From Adiantum capillus-veneris (lineage: Eukaryota; Streptophyta; Polypodiopsida; Polypodiales; Pteridaceae), in assembly GCA_014529385.2 (NCBI GenBank), contig CM043964.1:134268420-134332419 (forward strand): 64,000 nt of DNA, in the 5' to 3' direction. Numbering within the stretch: position 1 is the stretch's first letter; each line of letters starts with the position of its first letter. A program made the translations under genes and the position numbers. This document shows, piece by piece, positions 34,419-47,347 of this stretch. The notes beneath the pieces were generated by a model. That model did not search any database, was not told the origin of the DNA, and saw only the letters and a program-made list of their open reading frames with translations.

Positions 34419-34435
34419 ACAACATCCTACATTTC

Positions 34436-35053
34436 ATGGATGCCCACATCAAGGGGCAATGTATCTCAAACATCTACATAGATGGTGGTGCACAAATATG
34501 CGTCATGAGTGAGAAAATGATGCACCATCTAGGCCTAGAGGTAAGTAGGCCGGCACCTTGTCGAGCTAAAATGGCAAATAACATCAAAGTGAAATGCTTA
34601 GGCATTGTGAATGCAGTCAAGGTGAAGGCATTCAACAGAGAAGTGGAGGTAGACATTTTTGGCATGCAACACGAAAGGGAGGGCTACCCTATCATTCTCA
34701 GAAGACCATGGCTCATGGCTATGGAGGCTAAGCAGGACTGTAATACCAGAATGATCCAGATGAAGGATGCTAAGGGGAAGCCCATATTCTATGACATGAA
34801 GACTAGGAAGCAACACAACATGATCCTGGAGGCATCCAAAGATGAATTCACCACCAGTGACTCTTCGACCACCTCGGGAGAAGAGACGACAACAACTGAG
34901 GAGAGTGACAGTAGCATCGAAGTGATGGGATTCATCCTCAGAGATCCAAAGAGATTGACACAATCTGAAGCACCACCAAAGAACCAAGAGGGACTATCAG
35001 GTACGCAACCCTTGGTGGATACAAGTTACATCGGATGCTCTCCAATGAGTTAG
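34436..35053 (+). pseudogene. Element D aspartic protease
   Basis: ISNIYIDGGAQICVMSEKMM carries the active-site Asp in D-G-G-A, as in this gypsy clade. YPIILRRPWLM has Arg where the LGRPW box has Gly. An acidic Ser/Thr-rich linker follows to the stop at 35053. Confidence 0.75.
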
Positions 35054-35141
35054 GTAGTGAAGACAGAGAAGAATACATCTCTATGCTGGGTAACTTCACC
35101 ACACTTTTCATTAATATTATAACAAGATCACAGGAATCACA

Positions 35142-35728
35142 GTGGTGCAGCACCGCATAAGACTCAAGGAAGGAAGTAAGCGTGTAGTGCAAAATCTCAG
35201 AAGGCTTGGGGTAGTTCAACAAGAGGCATTGCTCAAAGAGGTAAAGAATTTTCTACAGGCAGGTTTCATTTACCCCATCGAAGACTCGGAGTGGGTCTCT
35301 CCAGTAGTAGTCACGCCAAGAACGGTAAGTGGAGAGTTTCCGTAGACTACAAACCTCTCAATGCAGAAACAAAGAGGGATCATTTTCCCGTCCCATTTCA
35401 AGACAGGATTCTCAATGAGGTAGCATTTCATGAGCGCTACACAGTATGTGATGGCTACTCAGGCTACTTCCAGATTAGCATTGCAGAAGAAGACCAGAAA
35501 AAGAAAACCTTCATAACACCATGGCAATGTTTTGCTTACAGAGTGATGCCTTTTGGCCTCACCAACGCTCTGGCCACATTCCAACGCTATGTAACTTTTG
35601 TCTTCGAGCCATACTTTGGTAAGTCAACACGGGTTTTTATAGATGATTTCTGCATCTACAGCTCTCACTCCCTCCATTTGAGCAAGGTTTATGATGGCCT
35701 GGCTAGGCTGCAAACCTTGGGTGGCTAG
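35142..35728 (+). pseudogene. Element D reverse transcriptase
   Basis: Start: QEALLKEVKNFLQAGFIYPI. A small indel near 35310 changes frame. The palm then reads WRVSVDYKPLNAETKRDHFP, CDGYSGYFQISIAEEDQKKK, MPFGLTNALATFQRYV and VFIDDFCIYS (FxDD). TAG at 35726 cuts the thumb. Confidence 0.85.
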
Positions 35729-35839
35729 CTTAACGTAGATAAGTGTCACAATGGTGAAAGCAAGGTCATTCTTCTCGGCCATGTAATTTCATCCAAAGCA
35801 ATTGAGGCTGACCCAAGCAAGGTTTAAGCTTTAGTATCT

Positions 35840-36535
35840 TTGTCATCACACACAACAGCTAAGCAATTGGTCTCTTTCCTTCAGAAGGTAAGGTACTTGA
35901 GCAAGTTCATTCACTTGCTTTCTCAAGTGGTACTCCCTTTACAACAATTCACCCATAGAGATGTCTTCCTATGGAGTGAAGAAAATGAGCAACAGTTCAG
36001 CGAAGTGAAACAGATCCTGGCTTCACTTCCCACCCTTGCACCCCCTAGATGGGACGAGCCATTTTATATTAACCCCAGTGTAGGAAGTGATACACTTGGG
36101 GCCGTACTAATGCAGAAGGACCTCCAAACCTCTTTCATGTGTCCTATCTACTTCTCTAGTTGTGGCATGACCCCATCAGAAAAAGGATTCACCATGGTAG
36201 AGCACATGGTGCTTGCATTACTGTTTGCCACTACAAAGTTCCGCTCTTATCTATTGCCTAGACCCTTTGTAATTATAACAATGGAAGAAGTCTTTTTGTA
36301 TGTGATGCAACACATGGATGTCTCATCTAGAATCTCTAAGTGGCTTGTTAGATTACAAGAGTTTGATTACACTATGCAAGTAGAAAACTCCACCAAAGCT
36401 AGTCTAGTGGGTATTCTTACTCATCGTCACTATGAGAAGAAGCTAAAGGTCAACAATGAAGGCAAAGGAGTGACACCAATGGTGGAAGTTCCTAAGCTAG
36501 AAGGGGCTCACTCTCTTTTCTTTACAAAAGGATAG
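35840..36535 (+). pseudogene. Element D connection and first RNase H
   Basis: FLQKVRYLSKFIHLLSQVVL is the connection. The RNase H region (FYINPSVGSDTLGAVLMQKD, FTMVEHMVLALLFATTKFRS) lacks the usual first Asp (DAS), as expected for a degenerate first RNase H. RISKWLVRLQEFDYTMQVE and LVGILTHRH follow. Confidence 0.8.
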
Positions 36536-36930
36536 TGGACCAGGCTGCAGTTGGCATAGTCTTTTTCAATGAGAAAAAGGAAAATTTATCCTCTATTGGA
36601 CAGTTGCTACACTCCCACTCCAACAACAAAGTAGAGTACGCGGCCCTAATTCTTGGATTAGAACAATGTGTTTTGCAAGGGGTTCAGCACCTAAATGTGT
36701 TTGGCGATGCCATGCTCTTAATAAAGCAGATAAATGGCACTTGGGTTTGTAAAAATTAGGTTTTTCTTGGCCAATTATTCCAAGTTAAGGATCTTTTAAG
36801 AAAGTTTGAATCAGTGCATTTATTTCATGTCCCTATGGCAAAAAATCAAGAAGCAGATGCGCTAGCCAAGGAAAGAATACAAGCATGTTCCCATAAGAGC
36901 AATCAAACTAAAGCTGCCTCTCTTTCAGGG
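36535..36930 (+). pseudogene. Element D second RNase H
   Basis: NNKVEYAALILGLEQCVLQG, LNVFGDAMLLIKQINGTW and, after a TAG at 36757, HVPMAKNQEADALAKE. These match the E, D and C-terminal D positions of an RNase H of the plant/archaeal type. Confidence 0.8.
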
Positions 36931-36944
36931 AGGGTAGTGGTGCT

Positions 36945-38258
36945 ATGCCTGATATTATCAGCTTCTTAGATACAGGGGAGTGTCTTGAAGGGTATACCAA
37001 GGGCCAGAAACAATGGCTTGTTCGAAAGGCAACAAGATACCGCCTTATAAACAGCACCTTGTACTGCAAGGGCAAAGACCAGATCCTCAGGCGAGTGCCA
37101 ATCTCCAGTGAAATCATGGAGGTAATCTCAAGTTGTCATGATGGTGTTTGCGGCACCCACTTTGCTCTAGATATTACTAGTAGGAAGATTCTACAGGCAG
37201 GATTCTCTTGGCCTAGTCTGAACAGGGATGTGCATCATTGGTGTAAAACATGCAGAGCTTGTCAAGTTTCCAGTGACCAAACACTAACCTATGAGCCACA
37301 AACTCAGGCTATCATCTCATATGGCCCGTTTGAGAAGTGGGAAATAGATGCAATTGGGCCTTTACCAAGGGCCCATTCGGGTAAACTGTACATTCTAGTT
37401 GGTGTAGACTACATGACCCGATGGGTGGAAGCAACAGCCACCACACGCATTACAGCCCAAGAAGTGGCAAAGTATTTGAGCACGTCTGTTGCCGTTTTGG
37501 CACACCTTTAGAGATAATATTTGATAGAGGGCCGAGTTTTAGAGGCGACTTGGTGGAAGAACTGATGAAAAAGCTAGGCATCACACGCCGACACTCCACT
37601 CCATATTATCCACAGTGCATGGTCTAGTGGTGGAAAAGGTAAACGGCATGATTTGTAAAATCATCACAAAGAAGGTGACTAACCACACAAGTGATTGGGA
37701 TAAGCATCTCATGGCCACTCTTTGGGCCTACCGCACGACATTCCGAACATCACTAGGTTTCACCCCTTTCCATCTAGTATATGGAAAAGATTCCATTCTA
37801 CCCATTGAGGTGCAGATAGCCAGCTCGCAAGTCATGGCTAGCCAGTTATCATGCCCAATTGCCCATCTCCGCAACCACATCTTGGATCTAGAAAGGCTTC
37901 AGCTAGACAGAGAAGATGCGATCAACTACTATACGACGCAAGCAAAATGACACCGACTCACATCCAATCAACGGCTTAAGGAAAAGGGTTTAAAGAAAGG
38001 CATGTTAGTATTGAGATACGACAACAAATTTGACACTAGGAAAGATAAGAAGTTTCAGCCTAGATGGGAAGGGCCATTTGTCGTCAAAAGGCGATAAGGC
38101 GATACGCCAATGGTAGCTACAAATTGATGGAGGCAAATAGTCAAATTCACAAGATCAGAGTCAATGGATGGAGGCTAAAAAGTTATTACTTAAGGTTTGA
38201 TCCGGAGTTCATGGTAGATATTCGAGAGGAGAGAGAACCCTCCAACTCCACTGCTTAG
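36945..38258 (+). pseudogene. Element D integrase
   Basis: HHCC: SSCHDGVCGTHF and WCKTCRACQ. The core has KWEIDAIGPLP (first Asp), IIFDRGPSFRG (second Asp, another frame) and VEKVNGMI (Glu). Frameshifts lie near 37490 and 37615. GFTPFHLVYGKDSILPIE and a C-terminal region (LVLRYDNKF-like, then FVVKRR) reach 38258. Confidence 0.8.
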
Positions 38259-38296
38259 AGAATCAGAGGCAGAGCTAGGGACATGAATGCCTCTAG

Positions 38297-38310
38297 CCAG
38301 AAGGGGGGGG
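38297..38310 (+). other. Polypurine tract of element D
   Basis: CCAGAAGGGGGGGG, directly before CTAATGATGGCTGG, where the 3' LTR probably begins (TG at ~38315). Confidence 0.6.
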
Positions 38311-38314
38311 CTAA

Positions 38315-38546
38315 TGATGGCTGGTCTTTGAATACCTTGGCCGTGGGTACTAACCCCAAAGGAGGGGAGCTTTATAATGCAAAAAAATAAAAAGCCATTT
38401 TTGTTGCAGCTTGCCGCCACCACCCTCCCTCCTTGACCTTGCGCTCACATAGGGGCCACCACCCTTGGCTCACTCTCTCTCTCTCTCTCTCCCCCCCAGC
38501 TTGGCGCTACCCTCCCTCTCTCTCTCCTCCATTATCAGTAAAGCCA

Positions 38547-38613
<67 letters not shown>

Positions 38614-38706
38614 CTGTGTTGACAGCCAATAGGAAAGAAGCTCTCTCTCTCTCTCTCCACACACACACACACACGCACTCACATACACACACACACTCAC
38701 CCTCAC

Positions 38707-38800
<94 letters not shown>

Positions 38801-39040
38801 TCAACTCTCTCTCTCTCTCTCTCTCCATACATACACACAACACACACACTCTCACTCTCTCTCACATACACACACATAAATGATGGATGGAAGTGGCTTA
38901 AAGGATCATACGGGTACAAATGGCCATGCACCCAAATGTTGACATTAGTCTCACCAGCCGTGCAATGTTCTTGTGATGATCTATGCTCACCCACACATTG
39001 ATGCATCCAAAGTGTGTCGACCATAGAATATGGCACAATG
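38315..39040 (+). repeat. Presumed 3' LTR of element D, with a CT-repeat cluster
   Basis: LTR status is inferred from the polypurine tract; a 5' copy was not found. The region 38469-38870 has five (CT)n blocks (the longest ~38709-38792 and ~38549-38610) mixed with CACACA tracts. Confidence 0.5.
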
Positions 39041-39764
39041 GAAGATGCATGGCAAAGTGCTAGAGAAGGTACAAGAATCCCAAGCAGAAAAGTAGCAGCA
39101 GATGTGTATGTCTAATGTAGGTTTTTAGGCCAGAAGGGCTCCAAAAAGGTCTTGATGTGGTGGCAGGTGAAGGAGGATCACGGGGCTATTTTTTTTCTTA
39201 GAAATGTAGAGCTCAAAGATCTGAACAAGTAGGTCTAGACGGCTCATCAAACGGAGCCACACTGTGCAAGATATGGTGTTTTGAAGTTGGAGGTGTTTGA
39301 AGATCCGAATTGAACAGGGCAAGTGAGGACAGGTGGTCAAAGCCAGTTTGAAGTGATGGGCATGTAGAGCTTGAATTATGGAGCATGTCAGTCTTCTCAG
39401 ATCGTCAATCAAAACTATAATGAGAGAGATATTGCCATATGAAGTTTTGAGGGGGTCGGTTCTGAGCCTGATTGCCCTCTTTATTTGCAGAGGTGTTTTA
39501 TAGCATGCAATGCTAGATGAAAGAAACAGCATGTCAATTGGAGCTATGGATGCCAAGATGCAGCCTACTGAAGTTTGGATCATTTGTGGAGCGGGGGAGT
39601 CAGGCAGTTTTTTCCCATTTTTGGGTGCTTGGTTCGAGGTCATCATGGTGTCAAAATGTGCAGTGGACCAAGGAGACTGAAGCTTGGAATGCAAGCTGCT
39701 AGTGAGAATTTACAAGGAGTGGATCAGATAACTGGGCAGAATATAGAAAGCAATTGAAGCTAAA
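39041..39764. other. Region without a recognised gene
   Basis: A 189-residue minus-strand frame (39125-39694) has no motif and is probably chance or LTR sequence. Confidence 0.4.
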
Positions 39765-39811
<47 letters not shown>

Positions 39812-39969
39812 AGTTCTTTTGAAGGTTTTGGTGGAGCTTTTGAAGGTCTTGGGGGCCAATCGCCCATAGGCTTTCCATGTGTCACTGCTAAAGAACTCGC
39901 ATGCAAGTTTGATGGGCCAAATCATGGTATAAAGTCTGGAGTTCCCCCCCCCCCCCCCCCCCCCCCCCC
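39765..39969. repeat. 46-base poly-G followed by 26-base poly-C
   Basis: G46 at 39765-39810 and C26 at 39944-39969, separated by 133 unique bases. Each could be an expanded polypurine tract of an element, on opposite strands. Confidence 0.9.
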
Positions 39970-40743
39970 ATTTGAGCAACGAGTTGGGAGAGAGAGAGAG
40001 CTTTGTGCTCTTGGCCATGGAGATGCCATTGCGGACACTGGTAGGGACTGCAGTCGTTGGCAGGTTTTGTGGATGAATATGGCGAAGGGCAATGCTGCCG
40101 CTTGTTGGCCGTGTCAATTGGTGCCATTCGGTGTTACTACAATAATGGTTGAAGATTGGTGATAGTGGGTGCTGACATGGAAATATTAGCAGGTGCTCCT
40201 ATGTGGCCCAAGTGGCCTGAGTTTTTTAATTGAGGGGAGGGTGGTCCCGTGGCGTTGTCACACCGCCGTGACGACCAAAGAGGGCCCACCACGAGTTGTG
40301 GTATACCGAGGTCCAAAGAATATCAAGTAAGAGGTTGTTCACATGCTGGGTGGGAGAGGTAAGATTGGAAATTCACCGATGTGTCCCAGCCATGCATTAG
40401 TTGTTAAAATTGAAAGGCCACTTGTATGCAATGCAAGAAAATACTATCATGGGCTCTGATGGAGATGATGGAGCTGCACGACCCACAAAACCAATTTTTT
40501 TTCCTTTCTGTGCTTTAGCCACCCCTATAACAGCCGTTGTGTGCTCTTGAGGTGAGGCTATGGTGCTTGTGCCTAGCTGGAGGGCTGCCGATTCTTTATC
40601 TGGAGCTCACCGATGCATGTGCCAGTTTGGAGCCTTTTGTATATGGTGTCATGTTGATGATATTGAAGTCATCATTGATGTGCAATTCTATTGATTCCCC
40701 ATTCCCCCTTTCTTCTCTGCTTGTGTGCGTGTATTTTCGAGCG

Positions 40744-40825
40744 TGTGTTGGCGTGTGTGCCCCCCCTCCCCCCCTGAGGTGTGTTGGCGTGTGTTGGCGT
40801 GTGTGCCCCCCCTCCCCCCCTGAGG
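40744..40825. repeat. 46-bp tandem duplication
   Basis: TGTGTTGGCGTGTGTG followed by CCCCCCCTCCCCCCCTGAGG occurs twice in a row. Confidence 0.85.
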
Positions 40826-41927
40826 TCTCGCGTGCAAAGAGAGATTGAGAGAAGTGGTGTGTGTGATGAAGGTTGTGAATTGGATTGTACGGAATGGTTG
40901 GCCGTGTTTGTGGTGTCGCAACGTGTGCGTGTGAGTGCAGTTGTGTGCAAATGGTGGTTTTCCTACAAGACAGTTGATTTTTGAAGGTGAACTCTAGTGG
41001 ATTGGGGTGCAGTGAGTACCATGTGCTATAAAGAGGCATGTTGATTGGTGTGTTACCTTTCCAATGTGCGGCCTTCAGTGTAAACTCCATGGACAAGTGA
41101 ATATGGACACTTGTGGTATGTAGAGTACGTAGTGGTGGAGGAACACGATTTGTGATGTCATTGAGCACCATGGCAACAGCTGATGTGTGATCTAGCGAAG
41201 GATGAAAAGAGGGAGAGGAAAGGGCAAGGAGAGGGGAGAAGGAGGAGAGAAGGGGACACGGGGAGGGAGAGGAGAGGGAGGAGAAGGAGAGAACAAAGGT
41301 TATTTTTTAATTTATTATTTTTTTGGGGGGAGGGAGAGAAAAGAATTTTGAAAAAGTGGACTTTCAGTGCTTGTAAGTAAAAAAAAAAAAGGTCTAAAAA
41401 TGGTTTTTTTATACGAATATATGTTGGGAGGGAGTTTTGGATATAAAATAAATAAATGGAAATGAATTTTTGAAAAAAAGTCAATTTTTGGCCGTTAGTT
41501 ATGCACGTTATTTATAGTGTTTCCACACTCGTTTACTCCCTTCACTTTCAAAAAGCTAGAGAGAGAAAGGGGCCTCCTAGATCCACTATTCAATATTAGC
41601 TTCTTGAATGCCCTTGTTCCCTTAACCCTACACAACATTAGCCTTAATCCCTAAAAATTAGGCTCCTTGCAAGACCCATGCAAAGTCCATATTTTTCCTA
41701 ATGACCTCGGTTGTCGAAAAGTGGGAAGTGACCTACTGAATCCATTTTGGGGAGAAGTCAGTAACAAAGAACTCAAACACTTGGCCCAATTATGGGATGG
41801 AAACAACACGAACTAGAAAGAAGTAGACCAGTTGGCTACCTCGTACAATCACAATGGAGCTGAAAGAATATTGATCAATAGAGCCATCGAAGGTCTTAAT
41901 AACATGTGTATGCCCATTTGTGAGGCC
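40826..41927. other. Region without a recognised gene
   Basis: A purine-rich (GGAGA) tract spans 41205-41290. No protein-coding signal. Confidence 0.4.
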
Positions 41928-42194
41928 GGGGGGGGGGGGGGGGGGGGGGTCACTATGTATAAAATGTGTATATCGCATGCGTTCAAGGACTATTTTTAAA
42001 ACTCCTTATCTGTAAAGTTTTGACAAATAAAATATACCCTTTTCCTACTCAATCTGTAAATTATTTTCCCAATTCCATTTTACAGTATCCTTCTATATGT
42101 GAATATGTGAGAAAAAATAAACTTTTATAACCCTTTCTGGTACACTCATGTGATAGTCACATAATTATAAAGTGAAACACCCCCCCCCCCCCCC
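41928..42194. repeat. 22-base poly-G followed by 15-base poly-C
   Basis: G22 at 41928-41949 and C15 at 42180-42194, spacing 230 bases, the same arrangement as 39765-39969. Confidence 0.85.
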
Positions 42195-42364
42195 AAGTGA
42201 GGCTAGATTTCACTGGATATCCTGGAACTTGGCAAAAAATAGAATTTACAGCAAACTGCAAACTAAGAAAATCTACCACAAGCTTATGTTTAGATCAGAT
42301 TGATTCTCTCTACTCAATCAACAGTGGTAGAAGCATTGGCCAAAATCCAAATGGGTGTCGGATG

Positions 42365-42520
42365 CTAGCAACATATGGGACCCTTAGTGGCCCGCCGCAC
42401 GAATGAAGATCTTCCTATGGAAGATGCTTTGGGGAGCTATTCCTACGATTAAGGTGTTAAAAATCAGAGGAATAGGGTCTAATATAGAAGAATTGAAAGA
42501 TCTTATTCTTCAAGGACGAC
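42365..42520 (+). pseudogene. LINE remnant: RT zinc-binding (zf-RVT) fragment
   Basis: NIWDP (then TAG) and MKIFLWKMLWGAIPTIKVLK correspond to the zf-RVT region at the C-terminus of plant non-LTR ORF2. Only ~50 codons survive and the Cys residues are missing. Confidence 0.6.
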
Positions 42521-44340
42521 CTACTCTTGGGAGGCAAGATATGGAAGAACCAAGCCATCCTAATATGCAGCCAAAGCTACTTCAAACGAGTTTTGAAGGC
42601 CAATAATCAATGCATCTTTGAAAATGACCTTCCAATGGCCAGCTTTGAAGAGAGTATACAAAAAAACGGGAAGTGATCATCTCCATCAAAAAACACAAGA
42701 GCTCTAAAAACTAGAATCAAGCAATCAAAGCTATCTTGGGTCCGATAGTATCTAACCACCGATTGTATCTTTCTTAGTAAGTTTCCCTAGTGTTGAATCC
42801 TGTAGCCTCACTTTGAAAATGGTGTCCCTACAAGGCGCAGACTGTGCTTAAGGCTCATTGTACTTTTTGGTAGATTTGATATAACATCTCTACTCACTAT
42901 TGTGAGTATGGCTTTTTTTTTTTTAATGAAAATTTGGCTTAGCTTTTCATAGTTTGATACAAAAGCAAGTGTTAGGTTTTTTCTGAACGAAAATGATGCT
43001 TGTTATATTTTATATTGAGGTGTTTGGCTAAAATACCAACTATAAAAGGTTAAATTGTCTCTATACTTACCAATGGGAAAAAAGGTTTGTTCTGAAGTCT
43101 CTAAAATTAAAATTATGAAGCACCAATTCTCTTGCTTCCTGATGATAAGAAGAAGGTCATATCACTCAAACCAAAAGCCAAAGGCATGAGAAAGAAAGTA
43201 ATGTTTCCCATCTCTTTACATATGTCAAGAGATTTCTGGGTCTTTTTAAAATGCTTATTCCTACAATAAAATATCAGTATTGTCAACAACAAGTTAAATC
43301 AAGCATACTTCCAAATGGGCATAAAGTGGATTCCCATATATAAACTAGACACTTAAGAGTTAGTTACGCTAGAAGGTGCAAAATCAATTGGAATGGGAGC
43401 GGCTACCATAGCGTTAGCCATAGTACATTAGGTATATTGGAGATGCATCTCATCTAGGGTTAATTTCTTACAAGCACCCTTGCCCTTCAAATTTCAAAGA
43501 TTTTACATACTTTGGGCTAATTTTGTTGTTTTTTGTGACGGCACCTACATCTATGCTATTACTCATAAAAAAAACGAGCAAAATAAGCAAGAACCAACAA
43601 AACGCTCGTAAAAGATCAACCATGTTTACATCCTTTCACAACCTCTACACTGTTTAAAGTGGTATTATAACCATTCGGCAATGGAGGCATCAACATGGGC
43701 TCCTTTATGGCAATAATTGTCAACAACAATTTAAATACGACAATGGAGGTATCAACATTATCAACAACAACAAATTTAAATAGGACGCAACGTGGACTCC
43801 CTTATGGCAACAATATGTCTTTTATCCTAATGATTTTGGTTGTTTCATAATTCTATAATTTTATCCACATGAGTTGGAAAGCTCTTTTGAGTTATGCTTG
43901 CTTGAAGACAAAGAAAATGAGAAAAGGACCCCCAAGGAATCAAGCATTGCTATGCAATAATTCTTATCCGAAGGAGATGAGCATTTTCCTGCTTTTTTAA
44001 AGTGGCATTCCTGTCTTGGTTTAGCATAGAAAATGGATATCTAGCAAATCATCAAGTAATTTATGCTTTTCTAGAAAATGGATATCTATAGGAAAAAAAA
44101 TGGATATCCAGAAAAGCATCAATTGATTCATACTTGCAATGATGTTGTGTCTCATGGTTGTAGCATTCGCAAAAAGTAGGGTTTAATGTATTTTTAACCA
44201 ACTAAGATTGCAAAGTCATAGTTAGATTTTGAACCTCCTTGAAGAAAACTAGTAAAATTTTACAAGTTTTAGGGTAAATATCGACAAATTCTATGAGTTT
44301 TAGGGTAAATACCGACAAATTCTTCGAATATTAACTTAAA
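42521..44340. other. Region without a recognised gene
   Basis: Only short local repeats, for example two copies of CAATGGAGGYATCAACAT near 43678 and 43742 and of TTTTAGGGTAAATAYCGACA near 44266-44320. Confidence 0.4.
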
Positions 44341-44380
44341 AGTCGAGAGAGTTTTATGTGTCCTCTTTTTGGCTTTGGAG
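44341..44380 (+). repeat. 40-bp inverted partner of 45598-45640
   Basis: GTCGAGAGAGTTTTATGTGT followed by CCTCTTTTTGGCT reads the same as the minus strand at 45598-45640, a LINE segment. Confidence 0.75.
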
Positions 44381-44481
44381 TTAAGGCAATGATGGCTTTA
44401 AGTGGGGATCTTTTGAACAATTGTTTTTTTCCTTAATGCCAAACTTCCAAATTTTGAACTTACGAGAAGCAAAGCTAATCA

Positions 44482-44638
<157 letters not shown>

Positions 44639-45399
44639 ACACATGTCACACAATCCTTAAATAGATAAATAATTAAATGATTGCTTTTGTTTATTTTTTT
44701 CATTTATCACAGACAAGCCATCTTAAATGATTTAACAATTCTTATACTTGTTTTCTATAGTTAGAGAAAAAAAATTGGCAAGCGATGTCGACATGGTGTA
44801 TGTACACATGAACATACACATGCAATTTGCATTATACACATGTGCGTACATGCATTCACACACATGGACATGCACGTATGTGTGTGCGCATGATCTATAT
44901 AGATAACCACAAATAAAGACAAAAGCTAAGGGGTCCATCTACAAGTGAGCTAAGCATTTAATCATTTGTGTCATTACATGCATAATAAGCAAGAGAGTGT
45001 TTTTCTCTTTGCCATACTCGCAATTGTGGATGGTAGAGTTAAATTATCTCAATGTACCATAAGCCTCAAACATTGTTTTTACCTTGAGAAGCCAGAAAAT
45101 ACAAAAGGGTATAGACCTTTGATCCGATTCAAGATGTGTTTTTGACTCGTAGCACGTAGCCCATGGTTAACACTTTTTGAGTATTTAATATCGATGAGTG
45201 TTTGTTTCCACTCATCAGAGTCTTTGGTTTTTCCCATAGAAAGAATCCATTTCCTACTTTCCTATATGATTTCTTTAAATTTGGTCATCTCACATGGTTT
45301 CTTTTGAATACTCAAAGGTTTCTTGATTTCCAAGTTTGTTTGAGGTAACAAAAGTGGACAATCTATGCACAAACTAGAATGGGTTGGTTTTTGAAAACC

Positions 45400-45870
45400 C
45401 TTCCTCCTAGATTCAAATCATTCTTGAAAATGAGGATCTTTCAAGTCTTTCAAACACATTTGCAAATTTTACACACAAGGCCTCTCATGGTTGGGCAATC
45501 TTTGAAGAGATAAAGTGGGCCTTCAATTGCCGCTTTACATTTTGAGCATAGGTCTGTGTTCATCCTTCTAGGTTTTACCTTGATTCCATTTGAAATTTCT
45601 CCCCATAGCCAAAAAGAGGACACATAAAACTCTCTCGATTCAAAGTGGGTGATAGTTGCAAGTAATATCTAACCAAAGGAAGAACTTCATTATGCTGGGG
45701 GGATCCCAGATATTACTTACAACTATCACCCACTTTAAATCAGGCCACAACATCCTCCACTTTTTATTAAGTGAAGAGAACCAATATGCATCATAAATTA
45801 GCTTGACATATGTTCTCCTTGTCTGTGATAGAGCAAAAGTCCTCCTTTGAGAAAATGCCATACTTTCCAA
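45400..45870 (-). pseudogene. LINE remnant, zf-RVT region with a hairpin
   Basis: IWDPPSIMKFFLW (about 45718-45680) and, further 3' in another frame, MNTDLCSKCKAAIEGPLYLF then KDCP (about 45565-45490). These are the LINE zf-RVT signature with its CxxC. Between them a 33-base inverted repeat (45638-45670 and 45708-45740) was created by duplication in inverted orientation. Confidence 0.65.
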
Positions 45871-46595
45871 TCAAATTCTACCTCACAAATAGGCACTAGA
45901 GCACCACCCAGACCCTCAACTAGTCTACTCACTAGTAGAACTTTACTTCTATTGAGGTTGTACTAGGTAGCCAGCTAGTTTGCTTCTTTCTAGCTCAGGT
46001 TGCTTCTGTCCTAGAATTTGGTTAGATGTATTAATCCTTGTTGTTGACTTTTCTAGATATAATGCTCTAAAAGAGCCTTAGTGAGTTACCTCCAACCTTG
46101 GAAATTTAGAGGGACATGTGGTTAATGGAGTTCTTGAAGTATCTAGTTGTCTCCCTTGATTCTAGTGCTTCGATTGTTTGGCACATTTACATACCAACTC
46201 ACTCATGTTGCCACCTAGTATTGCTTTATGTATATAAAGAATAAGGTAAGTGGATCGATGAGTTCAGTGGGCGTCGAACAATGGTGGATATCTTGGGGAA
46301 AAACACATGCCACCTTTATCCCAAAACCCTCCCACTTAGAGGCAAATGTGCTGATAAGTGGATCTTACTAGCTAAACTACCAGTATGTACAAGAAAACAG
46401 GTGAGAGACTCTCTCAATATATGCCCACTAGCTTGCTCACTTGATCTACATGCCATTGTATGGGCTCTAATGATAGGCAATTGTGCATATCTATGCTAAA
46501 GCATGCATGAGAATTCCACAAACATCTTTGTATGGTCTACATAGCTCCACATGCATCATGCTAGTGTCAATCATTGTACAATTGACAATCCCTAT
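45871..46595. other. Region without a recognised gene
   Basis: No domain seen; 46281-46499 is an unremarkable open frame. Confidence 0.4.
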
Positions 46596-47288
46596 TGTTA
46601 GGAAATATGACATAGCTAAGTAGATAATTGAGTAGATTACTTAATGGAGAGAGATAATTTTCACACACAAGAGATTATAGAGTAGAGAGAGAGAGAGAGA
46701 GTACACACAATATACGGGTGGTTCACCCAATGTGGGTTACGTCCACTGGAAAGCAGCCACTCAATGGCTTTAGTACTTCAAAACAAGAAGTAGGTTACAA
46801 AGGGATTATATCCTTTTGGAGCTCCCACCTTGCTTCAGTCTCACCACCTCACACCCAATCAACTTCACACTGTGAAATGTGTGTAGAAATGGCCTCCATT
46901 CATAGGCCAAAAGGGTTACCCTCTCTCATGAGAGGCAGCCATGTGTAGATGCCCTTGTGTAGATAAGTCCAAATTGGACCCTCGAATCCGCCCATGTGTG
47001 GCCGCCCTTGAGAAGACGAGTATGCTTTTGAATTCGGCCACCGGCCACCGCCATTGACTTCCGACTACCGACCAGTCGTTTTTCAATCACTTTCCGGCCG
47101 CCATCCAGCCATAATATTCCGGCAAAAGGGAATACTCCGGCGGGGCTCGAGATTGGACGTGAAAATTTTGGTTTCCGGCAAGTGATTTTTCTTCATGCCC
47201 GATGGCTTCTCCTCATAATGGGAGTCTTACAAATGTGCATTTTTAACACAAAAAATTACAAGGGGTAAATCAGGGTCCATACTTAACA
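46596..47288 (-). repeat. 3' LTR of copia G
   Basis: 693 bp, plus-strand ends TGTTAGG...CTTAACA (TG...CA with TGTTA/TAACA inverted ends). Contains a GA array and CCGGCCACCGGCC-type motifs. Confidence 0.92.
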
Positions 47289-47301
47289 ATCTCCCACTTG
47301 G
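47289..47301 (-). other. Polypurine tract of copia G
   Basis: CCAAGTGGGAGAT on the minus strand, directly upstream of the 3' LTR. Confidence 0.8.
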
Positions 47302-47347
47302 AGACTGATCTCAAACCAAACCTGTGACTGCTTTCCATCCTAGCTTC

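Larger units (their letters stand above)
31519..38314 (+). mobile_element. Ty3/gypsy element D, Tat-like, with dual RNase H
   Basis: Order: possible primer site, gag, zinc knuckle, protease, RT, RNase H, a second RNase H, integrase, polypurine tract. A second RNase H between the first one and integrase is the known mark of the Tat lineage. The element is broken by about half a dozen indels and stops. Confidence 0.8.

Noticed and set aside
39125-39694. 189-residue minus-strand open frame
   Set aside because: No motif, no start context, composition like the surrounding non-coding DNA, and it lies next to a presumed LTR.
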